Shown one piece after another: positions 33,869-42,593 of a stretch of DNA of 64,000 bases. The stretch is from an uncultured Erysipelotrichaceae bacterium (GTDB lineage Bacteria; Bacillota_I; Bacilli_A; Erysipelotrichales; Erysipelotrichaceae): NCBI GenBank assembly GCA_947385085.1, contig CANDJN010000001.1:106697-170696 (forward strand), read 5' to 3'. Every line of letters begins with the position of its first letter. The stretch's first letter is position 1. A model generated the notes under the pieces. That model made no database searches, was not told the origin of the DNA, and was given only the letters and a program-made list of their open reading frames with translations. The position numbers were made by a program, and so were the translations under genes.

Positions 33869-36351
33869 AAAAGCCGGAGTTTACACTTCAACACCAACAA
33901 ATCATTGAAACACCATTGGAAGAAATTATGGGAGATCGCTTTGGCGCTTACTCCAAATACATCATTCAGGATCGTGCCTTACCGGATGCGCGCGATGGCT
34001 TAAAGCCGGTTCAGCGCCGCATTCTCTATGCGATGTATGTGGATGGCAACCGCTATGATAAGGGATATCGTAAATCAGCCAAAACGGTTGGTCTGGTCAT
34101 CGGTAATTATCATCCCCATGGCGATACCTCGGTTTATGATGCGATGGTGCGCATGTCACAGGAATGGAAAATTCGCAATCCGCAAATTGATATGCAGGGA
34201 AACAACGGTTCGATTGACGATGATCCCGCTGCGGCGATGCGTTATACCGAAGCACGCTTATCCAAAATCGCAGAATACTTGTTAATGGATATTGACAAGG
34301 ACACCGTATCATGGAGTTTAAACTTTGACGATACCGATTATGAACCGACAGTATTACCGGCACGCTATCCCAATTTGCTTGTAAACGGCATTACCGGTAT
34401 TGCCGCCGGCTATGCGACCAACATTCCACCGCATAATCTTGGCGAGGTGATTGATGCGGTCATCTATCGCATCAAGTTTCCCAATTCAACCTTAGAGGAA
34501 TTGATGGAATACATACAGGGACCGGACTTTCCCACCGGCGGTATTGTACAGGGAAGACAGGGAATCATCGATGCTTTTACAACGGGTAAGGGCAAGATCA
34601 TGGTTCGCTCCAAGGTCGAAGTCAATCAGACCAAAACAGTACAACAGCTCATTGTGAAAGAGATTCCCTATGAAGTCGTAAAAAGCAATATGGTAAAGCG
34701 CATTGACGATGTGCGTTTGAACAAAAAAATCGACGGAATTCTCGATGTGCGCGATGAATCGGATCGCAATGGCCTGCGGGTTGTAATCGACATCAAAAAG
34801 GATGCGGATGCCCAGCTGATTTTAAACTATTTATATAAGAATACCGATCTACAGGTTTCCTATAATTACAACGTGATTGCGATCGTCAATAAACGACCGA
34901 TGCAGATGGGCTTAACCCAAATGCTGGATGCCTTTATCGATCATCGTGAAAATGTGGTGCGGCGTCGCAGTGAATTTGAATTGCAGCGCAAACAAAAGCG
35001 ATGTCACATATTGGATGGTTTGATTCAGGCAATATCTGTCCTGGATGAGGTGATTGCGCTCATTCGCAGTGCCAAGGACAAGGCCGACTCCAAAGTGAAG
35101 TTGATCGATCGTTTTGCGTTCAGTGAGGAACAGGCAGAGGCGATTGTGACGATGCGTTTATATCGCTTATCCAATACGGATGTGACGCTGTTAAAGGAAG
35201 AACATGAGCAGCTGGAAGCGGAGATTGCACAGCTACAGAATATATTATCCAATGATAAGCTGTTAAAAAGAGTGATCATTCAGGAATGCAACGAAGTTAA
35301 AAAGGAGTTTGCGACGCAGCGGTTAACCAAAATCGAAGCGGAAATTGAAGAAATTGTCATTGACAAGGTTTCAATGGTGGCAAGTGAACAGGTGATGTTT
35401 ACGATATCTCAAGACGGTTATGCTAAAAAGGTTTCGATGCGCTCCTATCAGGCAAGCAATGACGCCATGACGGGATTAAAGGAAGGCGATCGCTTAGTGG
35501 CGGCCGGAGAGGTGAACACCTTGGATCATATTTTATTCTTTACCTCAATGGGTACCTATGGATACTTGCCGGTTTATGAGGCGGATGAAGGAAAATGGAA
35601 GGATATCGGCACACATTTAAACAACGTGATGAAAATCAGCGGCGATGAAAAAATCACCAATGCCTATGTGGTGGAAAAATTCGCGACGCAGGCGTATATC
35701 ATTACGGTGAGTGCCAACGGCATGATTAAAAAGAGCACTTTGGGTGATTATGAGGTAACCCGAAACAATAAAACGATGACAAATATGAAACTCAGTGAGG
35801 GAGATCATACGATCGCATCACTGCTGGCTTATGATGGCGATGAAGTGCTGCTTTGTACGCGCAATGGCTTTATGAGCCGTTATCCGATCTCATTATTACC
35901 AACAACTGCCCCAAAATCCAAGGGCGTTAAGGCGATGAACTTGGTTCAGGATGCCATCGTGGATGCGGCCGTTTATCATGGTGATGCTTCTCAGCTATTG
36001 GTCATCAGTGATCAAGGAGCGATGAAGCGCATTAAATTGGCGGATATCGATGTAACAGGTAGACCGGTCAAGGGCAATATGATCTGTAAGAAAGTGAAAT
36101 CCAAGCCTTATCAAATTCGCTATATTAAGGTAGGAGAGATGAATACAGAATTTGTCTTAGCAACGGATGAATATCGAAATATTGCCATGAAGGATATTAC
36201 CCTGATGAGCAAGGAGGCAACATTCTCGCAGCCATGGGGTGTACTAACGGATTACTATCTAATTCTGCCGTTAGAAACGGTGAGAATGATTCCGCTAATT
36301 CCTCAGGAGGATAAACCGGTGGAGTTTGAAGAAATGAATTTAGATCTATGA
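33865..36351 (+). CDS. parC: DNA topoisomerase IV subunit A
   Basis: The 828-residue subunit cuts and rejoins DNA. The catalytic tyrosine is Y127 in AAMRYTEARLS. The region that touches quinolones reads HPHGDTSVYDAM, with T88 and D92 at the positions commonly Ser and Glu in other ParC proteins. A GyrA-like C-terminal beta-pinwheel region follows the coiled-coil gate. The ATG overlaps the parE stop (ATGA), indicating coupled translation. A terminator follows 2 nt after the stop. Confidence 0.95.
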   Translation: MKKPEFTLQHQQIIETPLEEIMGDRFGAYSKYIIQDRALPDARDGLKPVQRRILYAMYVDGNRYDKGYRKSAKTVGLVIGNYHPHGDTSVYDAMVRMSQEWKIRNPQIDMQGNNGSIDDDPAAAMRYTEARLSKIAEYLLMDIDKDTVSWSLNFDDTDYEPTVLPARYPNLLVNGITGIAAGYATNIPPHNLGEVIDAVIYRIKFPNSTLEELMEYIQGPDFPTGGIVQGRQGIIDAFTTGKGKIMVRSKVEVNQTKTVQQLIVKEIPYEVVKSNMVKRIDDVRLNKKIDGILDVRDESDRNGLRVVIDIKKDADAQLILNYLYKNTDLQVSYNYNVIAIVNKRPMQMGLTQMLDAFIDHRENVVRRRSEFELQRKQKRCHILDGLIQAISVLDEVIALIRSAKDKADSKVKLIDRFAFSEEQAEAIVTMRLYRLSNTDVTLLKEEHEQLEAEIAQLQNILSNDKLLKRVIIQECNEVKKEFATQRLTKIEAEIEEIVIDKVSMVASEQVMFTISQDGYAKKVSMRSYQASNDAMTGLKEGDRLVAAGEVNTLDHILFFTSMGTYGYLPVYEADEGKWKDIGTHLNNVMKISGDEKITNAYVVEKFATQAYIITVSANGMIKKSTLGDYEVTRNNKTMTNMKLSEGDHTIASLLAYDGDEVLLCTRNGFMSRYPISLLPTTAPKSKGVKAMNLVQDAIVDAAVYHGDASQLLVISDQGAMKRIKLADIDVTGRPVKGNMICKKVKSKPYQIRYIKVGEMNTEFVLATDEYRNIAMKDITLMSKEATFSQPWGVLTDYYLILPLETVRMIPLIPQEDKPVEFEEMNLDL

Positions 36352-36353
36352 TG

Positions 36354-36376
36354 AAGCGGCTTGATGCCGCTTTTTC
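36354..36376 (+). terminator. parEC terminator
   Basis: AAGCGGC (36354-36360) pairs with GCCGCTT (36366-36372) around a 5-nt loop, followed by TTT. Confidence 0.85.
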
Positions 36377-36442
36377 TAAGAGGAGTTTCATGTTAAAATA
36401 ATATCAATGAATTCACAATAGGAAGGTTAATTGGGTGATCGT

Positions 36443-38221
36443 ATGAGCAAACAAGCACATTGGCAAAATCTGGCACAGGAATATGAGGTGCAAATGCGCC
36501 CATGGGAACGAAAATCACATCAAATCAGCACATGGCGCATCCTATTAATGACCAGTGCATTGATCACTGCTATTTATGCCGATCAAAGCGATCAATCACT
36601 TGTTTTCTTCTTAACGTTTCTTTGCTTGTCTATCTTTGCTTATTTTGTGACTAAGCATCAAAAAATATTGACACGTATTAAAATGTTAAAGGCTAAGCAA
36701 GAAATTGCGAAAAAGCTATCGCATCGCTGTGATGATTCATGGCGTAAGGAAACAGAAACAAAAGGACAAGAGGTACAAACGGAAAATCCCCTCGGGGATG
36801 ATCTTGATGTATTGGGAAGTCAATCATTGTTTCATTATTTGAATTTCACAAAGACCGCTTATGGACAAACTTGTCTTGTTAAGCAGTTGTTAGAAGGGGA
36901 AGAAAGGATAAGCAAGATTTTAGATCGCCAAGCCGCAATCCAAGAATTATTGGATCAAAGTGATTGGTGGATGGAATTTGCCGGCAGTGTTGCGTGCTTT
37001 GATTGTGGACAGCGCATAACGCTAAATGATAAGAAATCATCGCCATGGTTTCCCAAATGGTTTATATGGGCATCCTTTACACTCAGTGCTTTGATTATAT
37101 TATTGTTATTACTTGGTCTACTTCACATTCTACCCTATGGTTATGCGGCAGTGCTCATTTTGTTTCATCTCATCATCAGCTTTGCGATTCGTCATCGCTG
37201 TGGTAAGGAATTGGTTGCGGCAGGGGATTATGTACGGATATTAAAAGCATATCAACCGCTTTTTGTCTGTGTCAAGAAGGGCGTTTTTCAAAATGAATTG
37301 TTAAAACAGCTTCAACAATCGGCAATACAGGGGCAGGAGGGAACATATCATTTACAGCGGGTTATGGATTTCATCGCTATGCGGCATAATTTATTTGCGA
37401 CATGGATCGTAGGTGCGTTGTTTCCCATCGATGTGGCTTGTGTTGTTCGTTTTACCAAGTGGCGCAATGAATATGGGCAGGATGTAGAATCATGGCTGAT
37501 GGCGGTGGGAGAGATGGAGGCGCTCATTTCCTTAAGCGTGCTGGCTAAGGTGAAGGAACGATGGTGTTTTCCCGAATTTTCTGATCAGAAGGAAAGCATC
37601 CTGGATGTGAAGGAAGGTGTGCATCCGTTGATTCAGGAGGAGAAGGCAATTCCCAATTCGATGAAGCTGCACGATGGTACGTATTTGATTACCGGATCGA
37701 ATATGAGTGGTAAGACGACATTCTTGCGCACCTTGGGAACATTGAGCATACTGGCTCGCGCCGGAGCGCCGATCTGCGCAAAAAGCATGTGTACATCTTT
37801 GATGCAGGTTCTCACCTCGATTCGCATTCGTGATGATGTGAATGCCGGAATATCCACCTTTTACGCGGAGCTGCTAAGGATTAAGACAATGATTGATCGG
37901 TGTGACCAAAAACAGCCATTACTGATTTTAATTGATGAGATTTTCAAGGGCACCAATAGCGCTGATCGCATTTTGTGTGCCAAGACCATCATTCATAGAC
38001 TCCATCAGTCAATGATAATAACGGTAGTATCCACTCACGATTTTGAACTATGTGATCTGGAAGAGGATCCAAAGATTCATGCTCATAACTACCATTTCAG
38101 CGAATCGTATCAAAATGATGAAATAGCCTTTGATTATCGCTTGCGAGACGGTCGCTCCACTACCACTAACGCCGTGGAGCTATTGCATATGGTAGGTATT
38201 TCATCATTGACGAAGGAATGA
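36443..38221 (+). CDS. Membrane-anchored MutS-like ATPase
   Basis: The 592-residue protein has the MutS ATPase domain at its C-terminus. Its Walker A is TGSNMSGKTT (K424) and its Walker B is LILIDEIFKGTN (D498, E499), followed by a STHD histidine switch. The N-terminal mismatch-recognition domain of MutS is missing. Hydrophobic segments lie near residues 28-47 and 52-68, and again near 200-245, so the protein is probably membrane-bound. Such proteins are known in Bacillota but have no settled role; mismatch repair is unlikely. ATG 36443 follows GGGTGAT; TTG 36431, behind AGGAAGG, is an alternative start. Confidence 0.85.
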   Translation: MSKQAHWQNLAQEYEVQMRPWERKSHQISTWRILLMTSALITAIYADQSDQSLVFFLTFLCLSIFAYFVTKHQKILTRIKMLKAKQEIAKKLSHRCDDSWRKETETKGQEVQTENPLGDDLDVLGSQSLFHYLNFTKTAYGQTCLVKQLLEGEERISKILDRQAAIQELLDQSDWWMEFAGSVACFDCGQRITLNDKKSSPWFPKWFIWASFTLSALIILLLLLGLLHILPYGYAAVLILFHLIISFAIRHRCGKELVAAGDYVRILKAYQPLFVCVKKGVFQNELLKQLQQSAIQGQEGTYHLQRVMDFIAMRHNLFATWIVGALFPIDVACVVRFTKWRNEYGQDVESWLMAVGEMEALISLSVLAKVKERWCFPEFSDQKESILDVKEGVHPLIQEEKAIPNSMKLHDGTYLITGSNMSGKTTFLRTLGTLSILARAGAPICAKSMCTSLMQVLTSIRIRDDVNAGISTFYAELLRIKTMIDRCDQKQPLLILIDEIFKGTNSADRILCAKTIIHRLHQSMIITVVSTHDFELCDLEEDPKIHAHNYHFSESYQNDEIAFDYRLRDGRSTTTNAVELLHMVGISSLTKE

Positions 38222-38227
38222 CAAGTA

Positions 38228-38256
38228 TTGTACTTTATGGACCATTCTTTTATAAT
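38228..38256 (+). promoter_or_regulatory. Promoter of ADP-ribose pyrophosphatase gene
   Basis: TTGTAC (38228-38233) and TATAAT (38251-38256) with 17-nt spacing. The -35 begins 7 nt after the MutS-like stop codon. Confidence 0.75.
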
Positions 38257-38277
38257 AAAGAGGAAAGAGGGATGAAA

Positions 38278-38814
38278 ATGCAAAAGCAAATCAGTAGTAA
38301 AAAGGTATATGAAGCAGCTATTTTTACGATGACGCATGATGAGATCGAATTGGAGAACGGATTGCATGCCGAGCGTGATGTGATTCACCATAACGGCGGT
38401 GCGGCAGTTTTGGTCATGAAGGATCAAAAAATCTTGTTAGTGTCGCAGTATCGCTATGCGGTACAATCACAGCTTTGGGAGCTGCCGGCAGGAAAGGTGG
38501 AAATCGGTGAAACACCTGACGTATGTGCAATGCGTGAATTAGAGGAGGAAAGCGGTTATACCTGCGAATCATTGGAGCTCATGAGTGAATTTTTCACCAC
38601 TCCGGGTTTTTGTAGCGAAAAGATCACTGTCTATGAAGCCAAGGAATTAAGAAAGGTCGAGCATCCCCGCGCCATGGATGAGGATGAGATGATCGATACC
38701 AAATGGTTCACTCTAGCGGAAATCAAAACCATGTTGGCGGAGGGTAAAATAAATGATGCCAAAACCTTGATTGCTTTACAGCAAGCGTTGATAAAAGAGG
38801 CAGGTATACTTTGA
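38278..38814 (+). CDS. nudF: ADP-ribose pyrophosphatase (NUDIX)
   Basis: The 178-residue protein hydrolyses ADP-ribose, or a related nucleoside diphosphate derivative, to AMP and a sugar phosphate. The Nudix box fits exactly: G then five residues, E, seven residues, and RELEEESGY. The preceding LLVSQYRYAVQSQLWELPAGK segment and the later FFTTPGFCSEKI strand are typical of the NudF subgroup. ATG 38278 is seven nt from AAAGAGG; ATG 38272 is too close. The upstream in-frame ATG region overlaps the promoter. Confidence 0.93.
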   Translation: MQKQISSKKVYEAAIFTMTHDEIELENGLHAERDVIHHNGGAAVLVMKDQKILLVSQYRYAVQSQLWELPAGKVEIGETPDVCAMRELEEESGYTCESLELMSEFFTTPGFCSEKITVYEAKELRKVEHPRAMDEDEMIDTKWFTLAEIKTMLAEGKINDAKTLIALQQALIKEAGIL

Positions 38815-38845
38815 TAAGATTTAATATGGTTTCTATCATATGATT

Positions 38846-38881
38846 AAGTTAGGAGTGAAAAAATCATCCTTAACTTTTTTA
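38846..38881 (+). terminator. nudF terminator
   Basis: A 13-bp stem with one mismatch and two wobbles (38846-38858 with 38864-38876), an A5 loop and a T tract. Confidence 0.75.
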
Positions 38882-39081
38882 TGTCTTATGTTTTCTTTTA
38901 TGGTAACAGAAAGAATTAACGTAGCTTATAATAAGTTGAATTAGGGTTATTGATGCTGATAAGGTAGATGTCAATCATCATAAAAGGGATACAAATATAC
39001 TCGGATAAGACAATCACATATCCTGAACATCAGTTTAATAGACTTTCTTTTGGATAAGAGTCTTATATAAATAGTGTTTTG
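38882..39081 (+). other. Gap with no recognisable feature
   Basis: After the nudF terminator I see no gene, clear promoter or repeat up to the first hairpin of the structured segment at 39082. A weak TATAAA (39066-39071) with TTTCTT 16 nt upstream could serve as a promoter for that segment. Confidence 0.4.
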
Positions 39082-39219
39082 TTGAACATTTTAGCCTATA
39101 GAGGCTATAATGTTCAATAGACACAAAAGTGAAAAATAGTAATATGCGTGAAGCTCATTATTTGCTTTGTTGCTATTTTACGAAATTTGATGGAGAGAAT
39201 TGTGATCTCCATCTTTTTT
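39082..39219 (+). ncRNA. Candidate three-hairpin small RNA or leader
   Basis: Three stem-loops follow one another. The first is 39082-39117, a 9-bp and 6-bp stem split by one T-T mismatch, with loop ATAG. The second is 39133-39179, with AAAATAGTAA pairing to TTGCTATTTT with one wobble. The third is 39189-39213, GATGGAGA with TCTCCATC and a 9-nt loop, followed by six T residues as in a Rho-independent terminator. No good reading frame with a ribosome site is present. It could be an independent small RNA or a terminated leader before the spoVA operon. No known RNA family is recognised. Confidence 0.45.
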
Positions 39220-39334
39220 ATGCAGAGCATTCCTTTATAAGCTATACGATACGATTGCTTTTGCCCTGTAAGATTATCGAAAAATGGATTATCCTATTTT
39301 ATTTATCGACATACATAGGTGAAAAAGATCGGTG

Positions 39335-39341
39335 CATACTA
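39335..39341 (+). promoter_or_regulatory. SigG/SigF-like -10 box of the spoVA operon
   Basis: CATACTA lies 22 nt before the spoVAC start and fits the -10 element of forespore sigma factors. The -35 is weak (an ACATA-like string about 15-20 nt upstream). Forespore control of spoVA is known in Bacillus; its use here is inferred. Confidence 0.5.
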
Positions 39342-39363
39342 AAGGCATGAGGAGGTTGATCTC

Positions 39364-39804
39364 ATGGATAAAAAACGTTTACAGGATACGGCGAATAAGC
39401 ATAAGCCGCCGCAAAAGAAAGGGAAAAATGCACTGATAGCGTTTATCAGCGGAGGAATCATCGGTGTTATCGGTCAGGGCTTGTTATATGGATATATGGA
39501 ATGGTTTAAGCTGGATCAGGAAAAGGCACTGCCGATTGTGATCGTTACGATTATATTGGTGACGGCGATTACAACCGGCTTGGGGATTTATGATAAGCTG
39601 GCGCAGCATTGCGGTGCTGGCATGTTTATCCCGATTTCCGGCTTTGCCAATTCTTTAACGGCTGCGGCAATGGAAGGAAAAAGTGAAGGATTGATCTATG
39701 GCATTGGTACGAATATGTTTAAGCTGGCCGGCAGTGTATTGACCTATGGAATTGCCTCGGCTTTCTTTTTCGGTGCTTTGCGTTTTCTATTTTTCGGAGG
39801 TTAA
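39364..39804 (+). CDS. spoVAC: Stage V sporulation protein AC
   Basis: The 146-residue membrane protein is a subunit of the SpoVA channel that moves dipicolinic acid into the forespore and releases it in germination. It has a basic N-terminus and four membrane helices, with the family segments FISGGIIGVIGQGL, GLGIYDKLAQHCGAG and PISGFANSLTAAAMEGKSEG. The ATG follows GAGGAGGTT. It is the first gene of a tight four-gene operon: spacing to spoVAD is 3 nt. Confidence 0.96.
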   Translation: MDKKRLQDTANKHKPPQKKGKNALIAFISGGIIGVIGQGLLYGYMEWFKLDQEKALPIVIVTIILVTAITTGLGIYDKLAQHCGAGMFIPISGFANSLTAAAMEGKSEGLIYGIGTNMFKLAGSVLTYGIASAFFFGALRFLFFGG

Positions 39805-39807
39805 ACC

Positions 39808-40806
39808 ATGACAACAATTACTTTTTCCAATGTCTACGTAAAGGGGAGGGCAGCGGTTGCGGGACCACTAGAGGCGCAAGGACCGCTGAAGGGTCTGTTT
39901 GATAAAACTTATAAGGATAATTATTGTAATGAAAAAAGTTTTGAGAGGGCAGAGCGCGCAATGGTTTACGATGTTTGTGATGCCACGCTGCGAAAAGGAA
40001 ATGCGAAGCTGTCTGATGTTGATGTGATTGTTGGTGGCGATCTGATCAATCAGTTGACTTCATCGCATTATTTTGCCCGAGATACACAGCGTCCCTTTAT
40101 CGGGATGTATGCGGCATGTGCTACCAGTTCGTTGGTGATCGGTCAGGCTGCCTTGTGGGTGGAGCATCATTTGGCATGTCAGGCGCTGGCATTCACGAGT
40201 TCTCATGCCAATACCGCAGAGCGTCAGTTTCGCTTTCCCAATGAGTACGGTATTCAGAAAAAGGAAACGACGACGTTCACGGTAACCGGTGCCGGTGCAA
40301 TTTTATTAAGTAATCAGGTTGATCGCATTCGCGTATCTGCCATGACGGTAGGCCGGATTGTGGATTGGGATCATACCGATGCCAACGATATGGGAATTGC
40401 GATGGCTCCGGCAGCCTATGATACGCTGTTAACCCATTTTAATAATACGCATACGACCTTTGATGATTATGATCTTATTGTCACCGGAGATTTATCAAAG
40501 CTAGGCTTTTCCTTTTTAATGGATTTATTGTATCAGGATCATCATAACGTCCACAATCATCTTCATGACTGCGGTTTAATGATTTATGATACCCAGCAAC
40601 AGGATGTATTTTGCGGAGGTAGCGGCTGTGCGTGCAGTATGTGTGTTTCGATGACCAAGCTTTTAAATGACATCGAGCAGGGCAAGCTACATCGGGTCAT
40701 GGTGATAGCGACTGGTGCGTTATTATCTCCGGTAGCTGTCCAGCAAAAGGAAAGCATTCCTTGTATCGCTCATGCGATTGTCTATGAAAGGAGCGAGCAA
40801 TCATGA
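39808..40806 (+). CDS. spoVAD: Stage V sporulation protein AD
   Basis: The 332-residue soluble protein has the thiolase-like fold of SpoVAD, which binds dipicolinic acid for the SpoVA channel. Recognisable parts are the GGDLINQLTSSHYFARD segment, MYAACATSSLVIGQAA at the former nucleophile position, and the C-terminal GGSGCACSM motif. It lies between spoVAC and spoVAE and overlaps the latter by 4 nt. Confidence 0.96.
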   Translation: MTTITFSNVYVKGRAAVAGPLEAQGPLKGLFDKTYKDNYCNEKSFERAERAMVYDVCDATLRKGNAKLSDVDVIVGGDLINQLTSSHYFARDTQRPFIGMYAACATSSLVIGQAALWVEHHLACQALAFTSSHANTAERQFRFPNEYGIQKKETTTFTVTGAGAILLSNQVDRIRVSAMTVGRIVDWDHTDANDMGIAMAPAAYDTLLTHFNNTHTTFDDYDLIVTGDLSKLGFSFLMDLLYQDHHNVHNHLHDCGLMIYDTQQQDVFCGGSGCACSMCVSMTKLLNDIEQGKLHRVMVIATGALLSPVAVQQKESIPCIAHAIVYERSEQS

Positions 40807-41153
40807 TGTTTCTCAATGCATTTCTAGTTTGTGGGGGAATTTCCTTATTAGGACAGCTCATTTATGATAATACCAAGCTGACAGCAGGGCATATTACTTC
40901 ATCCTTTGTCGTTTTGGGTGCGGCATTGGATACATTTGGAATATATGACAAGCTAATTGATTTTGCGGGTGCCGGTGCGAGCCTCCCCATTACCAGCTTT
41001 GGGCACTCGCTGATTCACGGTGCTTTGGCGGCTGCTCAAGAACAGGGGATCATGGGTATTTTATTGGGTATGTTTGATTTAACGGCAGCCGGTATCACCA
41101 GTGCGATCCTATTTGCCTTTCTGGCTGCGGTGATTTTTAAGCCCAGAACATGA
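40803..41153 (+). CDS. spoVAE: Stage V sporulation protein AE (AEb type)
   Basis: The 116-residue membrane protein is homologous to SpoVAC and forms part of the same channel. It shows GISLLGQLIYDNTKLTAGH, GIYDKLIDFAGAGASLPITSFGHSL and an alanine-rich final helix. The ATG overlaps the end of spoVAD and its own end overlaps the next gene by 4 nt, so all are coupled. The longer SpoVAEa partner of Bacillus is not seen. Confidence 0.94.
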   Translation: MMFLNAFLVCGGISLLGQLIYDNTKLTAGHITSSFVVLGAALDTFGIYDKLIDFAGAGASLPITSFGHSLIHGALAAAQEQGIMGILLGMFDLTAAGITSAILFAFLAAVIFKPRT

Positions 41154-42505
41154 AAGCAACATTGGACAGCATGGTGGCGATGCTGCAAAAAAAAATCAGC
41201 AGTTCCTTTGATCTTGTGTATCGTCATGTGAAAATTAGTGATCAGCGCTGTGTTTTGGTTTTCCTGTCTTCCCTCAGTGACAGTGCTCTTATTGCGGATA
41301 TTGTGGAAAGCATCGTCATCACGGCAAAAAGCGAAGTCACGTTAACCTTTTACCCGGGCAGTGTAGAGGTACAGAAGGACACTCATAAAGCCATCACCGC
41401 GCTGCTGTCGGGACAGTGCTTGGTGCTGGTGGATGGCAGTGAGGAATATTATTGTGTGGAAACGCGACACTACCCATCACGTTCCACTGCCGAACCAAGC
41501 GTCGAAAAAAGTGTGCGCGGTTCGCATGATGGCTTTGTCGAGAACATCATTCTCAATGTTGGATTGATTCGTCGACGTATTCGTGATCCTCGCTTACGGG
41601 TCGTGATTAATCGCGAGGGAGTCAAGACACGTACTGATATTGCGTATTGTTATATCGAGCATCTTGTCGATCCTGATGTATTAAAAGATTTTGAGCATCG
41701 TTTAACCACCTTGGATGAAACGGAAATCCTATCGGAGCGCAATCTCTGTGAACAGCTTTATGGAAAAACGTTGAATCCATATCCCCATGTTCGCTATAGT
41801 GAGCGTCCGGATATCAGCGCCATTCATCTGTTACAGGGCTATATGGTCGTATTGGTGGATAATTCACCCAGCGCCATGATTATACCCACCACTTTTTTTG
41901 AACAGACCAAACAGATCGAGGAATACACGCAGACGACTTTAATCGCAACCTTTACGCGATTTATCCGCTTAATTGGTATCTTCTTTTCGATTTATCTTTT
42001 GCCATTATGGGTCGCATTGGTAGTCGATCACAATATCACTTTGTTCAATCTGCCATTGATGGAAGACGTAAAAATATTGGAATTTGGTTTTCAGATCATT
42101 TTTGCGGATATTGTAGTGGAATGGCTGCGTCAAAGCTTGATTCACACTCCTTCCATTCTTTCCAGTATCATGAGTTTTATCGCGGTGTTTGTGCTGGGAG
42201 ATATGGCGGTGGAATTTGGGGTTTACACCAATGAGATTCTCATCATGATCGCTTTATGCAACGTCGGCAATCTCTTAACGCCAAGTTATGAATTGTCGCT
42301 TGCCAATAAGGTCTTTCGCATGATTCTCAATGTAATGGCTTTGTTTTTCGGTCAAGCAGGCTTATGTATCGGTATATTGCTTCATGTAATTGTATTGCTT
42401 TCCACGAAATCAATTAAGTTTCCATACTTGTATCCGATCATACCTTTCTCTTACAAGGAATGCAAGAAGATTTTGTTCGGCGCACCGATACGCTTAAAGA
42501 AATAA
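41150..42505 (+). CDS. spoVAF: SpoVAF/GerA-family spore germination protein
   Basis: The 451-residue protein has the A-subunit pattern of germinant receptors. The long soluble N-terminal half contains GSHDGFVENIILNVGLIRRRIRD (quoted in part) and a RTDIAYCYIEHL segment. The C-terminal half has about five membrane helices with a TTFFEQTKQIEEYTQ entry. Its place after spoVAE points to SpoVAF, which works with the SpoVA channel during germination. No GerB or GerC partner gene follows. A hairpin-T terminator ends the operon. Confidence 0.92.
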   Translation: MKATLDSMVAMLQKKISSSFDLVYRHVKISDQRCVLVFLSSLSDSALIADIVESIVITAKSEVTLTFYPGSVEVQKDTHKAITALLSGQCLVLVDGSEEYYCVETRHYPSRSTAEPSVEKSVRGSHDGFVENIILNVGLIRRRIRDPRLRVVINREGVKTRTDIAYCYIEHLVDPDVLKDFEHRLTTLDETEILSERNLCEQLYGKTLNPYPHVRYSERPDISAIHLLQGYMVVLVDNSPSAMIIPTTFFEQTKQIEEYTQTTLIATFTRFIRLIGIFFSIYLLPLWVALVVDHNITLFNLPLMEDVKILEFGFQIIFADIVVEWLRQSLIHTPSILSSIMSFIAVFVLGDMAVEFGVYTNEILIMIALCNVGNLLTPSYELSLANKVFRMILNVMALFFGQAGLCIGILLHVIVLLSTKSIKFPYLYPIIPFSYKECKKILFGAPIRLKK

Positions 42506-42522
42506 TAATACTGATTCATACT

Positions 42523-42562
42523 AAAAGGGGCAGATTCGCTGTATAGAGAATTTGCTTTTTTT
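42523..42562 (+). terminator. spoVA operon terminator
   Basis: GCAGATTC (42530-42537) pairs with GAATTTGC (42548-42555) with one wobble, extended by A/T pairs, followed by a T run. Confidence 0.75.
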
Positions 42563-42593
42563 ATGATATAATTCTATTACCATAAGGAGCGAT

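Noticed and set aside
31937..36351. gyrB-gyrA instead of parE-parC
   Set aside because: The TOPRIM motif DADTDGAHIQ and the distinctive ParC N-terminus fit topoisomerase IV; GyrB usually has DADVDGAHIR.
39129..39350. 73-codon open frame before spoVAC
   Set aside because: It starts with GTG without a ribosome site, runs through a clear hairpin-T terminator and overlaps the candidate forespore -10; it is better explained as non-coding.
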